From: Mesostigma viride
Lineage: Eukaryota; Streptophyta; Mesostigmatophyceae; Mesostigmatales; Mesostigmataceae
NCBI GenBank assembly: GCA_009746045.1
Contig: RPFO01000819.1
Location: forward strand, 188,001 to 248,000
Direction of reading: 5' to 3'
DNA: 60,000 bases
Under the pieces are notes generated by a model. The model was not told where the DNA came from and ran no database searches. It saw only the letters and a program-made list of their open reading frames with translations. Below, in pieces: positions 59,771-60,000 of this stretch. Position numbers and translations under genes: made by a program. The first letter of the stretch is position 1, and each line of letters opens with the position of its first letter.

Positions 59771-60000
59771 CTAGGCTGGGGTGGCTGGGGTGGCTGGGGT
59801 GGCTGGGGTGGCTGGGGCGGCAGGGGTCGCCTGCCAGGGCTTGTGGGCGACGTAGATGTCCGCCCCCTTCCAGTAGACCGGCTTCTGCCCCGCCGTCTGC
59901 CGAAGCTGGAGGTAGGTCGGCCGTGGCTCCCGTCGCCGTTGTTGCTGCGTCAAGGTCAAGTCGTCGTCCAGCGTGTAGGAGGTCCCCCCAAGCCGCTTGT
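59771..60000 (-). pseudogene. Second LINE ORF1-like fragment, running off the window
   Basis: Minus strand, open to the window edge: YTLDDDLTLTQQQRRREPRPTY, then GQKPVYWKGADIYVAHKPWQ, matching the end of the 57220-58284 protein. It ends in five Ala/Pro/Thr repeats (ATP units from a 9-bp GGGGTGGCT minisatellite, 59774-59818) before TAG. The sequence after the stop (GGAATATATA..AGTAGTGTAGA) matches that after the other copy. It may be intact beyond the window. Confidence 0.65.

Overview
The window looks like a repeat-rich nuclear locus of a eukaryotic microbe, probably a microalga or related protist. The evidence is several superfamilies of LTR retrotransposons, L1-like LINEs, hAT and PIF/Harbinger DNA transposons, SINE-like units, and one host-type gene with a GT-AG intron. 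No rRNA, CRISPR array or bacterial-style operon is visible. Retrotransposons that carry a cytosine methyltransferase, as here, are known from dinoflagellates and charophyte algae. The species cannot be named from this sequence alone.

Layout. (1) 1-25724: two Ty3/gypsy elements in tandem on the + strand sharing the middle LTR (LTR-internal-LTR-internal-LTR). The polyprotein order is Gag, zinc knuckle, aspartic protease, C5 cytosine DNA methyltransferase (DNMT), reverse transcriptase, RNase H, integrase, PHD finger. Copy 1 has lost the protease and the DNMT N-terminus and has a frameshift at the catalytic motif, but keeps a long open pol. Copy 2 has an open DNMT-pol, but its Gag-pol frame is split by a young non-autonomous LTR element (10094-18114, minus orientation, TSD GTACT) that encodes only a Gag. 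(2) 25725-39000: a Ty1/copia-like element on the minus strand (copia-1), whose gag is split by a second, nearly complete copia-like element (copia-2, 30442-38262, TSD GAACC). (3) 39389-42602: a truncated relative of the Gag-only element. (4) 42603-44611: a LINE fragment (endonuclease and RT) on the minus strand. (5) About 45300-51011: a third copia-like element (copia-3), interrupted by two hAT-type transposons with 8-bp target duplications. (6) 51368-52134: a broken PIF/Harbinger transposase containing a perfect 44-bp inverted repeat, followed by a 64-bp minisatellite. (7) 54379-56527: the one plausible host gene, a two-exon FkbM-family methyltransferase with an N-terminal membrane anchor. 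(8) 56528-60000: SINE-like units and two LINE ORF1-like fragments in inverted orientation.

The three most interesting biological signals are these. First, a retrotransposon encodes both a de novo-type DNA methyltransferase and a chromatin-reading PHD finger. Second, a copia-like lineage has its retropepsin-like domain between integrase and RT instead of between Gag and integrase, with DT[N/Q/K] in place of DTG/DSG and a GDD RT motif. Third, copia-2 has a single in-frame UGA between Gag and Pol. The nested insertions can be ordered, and in two cases removing the insertion and one target duplication restores an unbroken reading frame.
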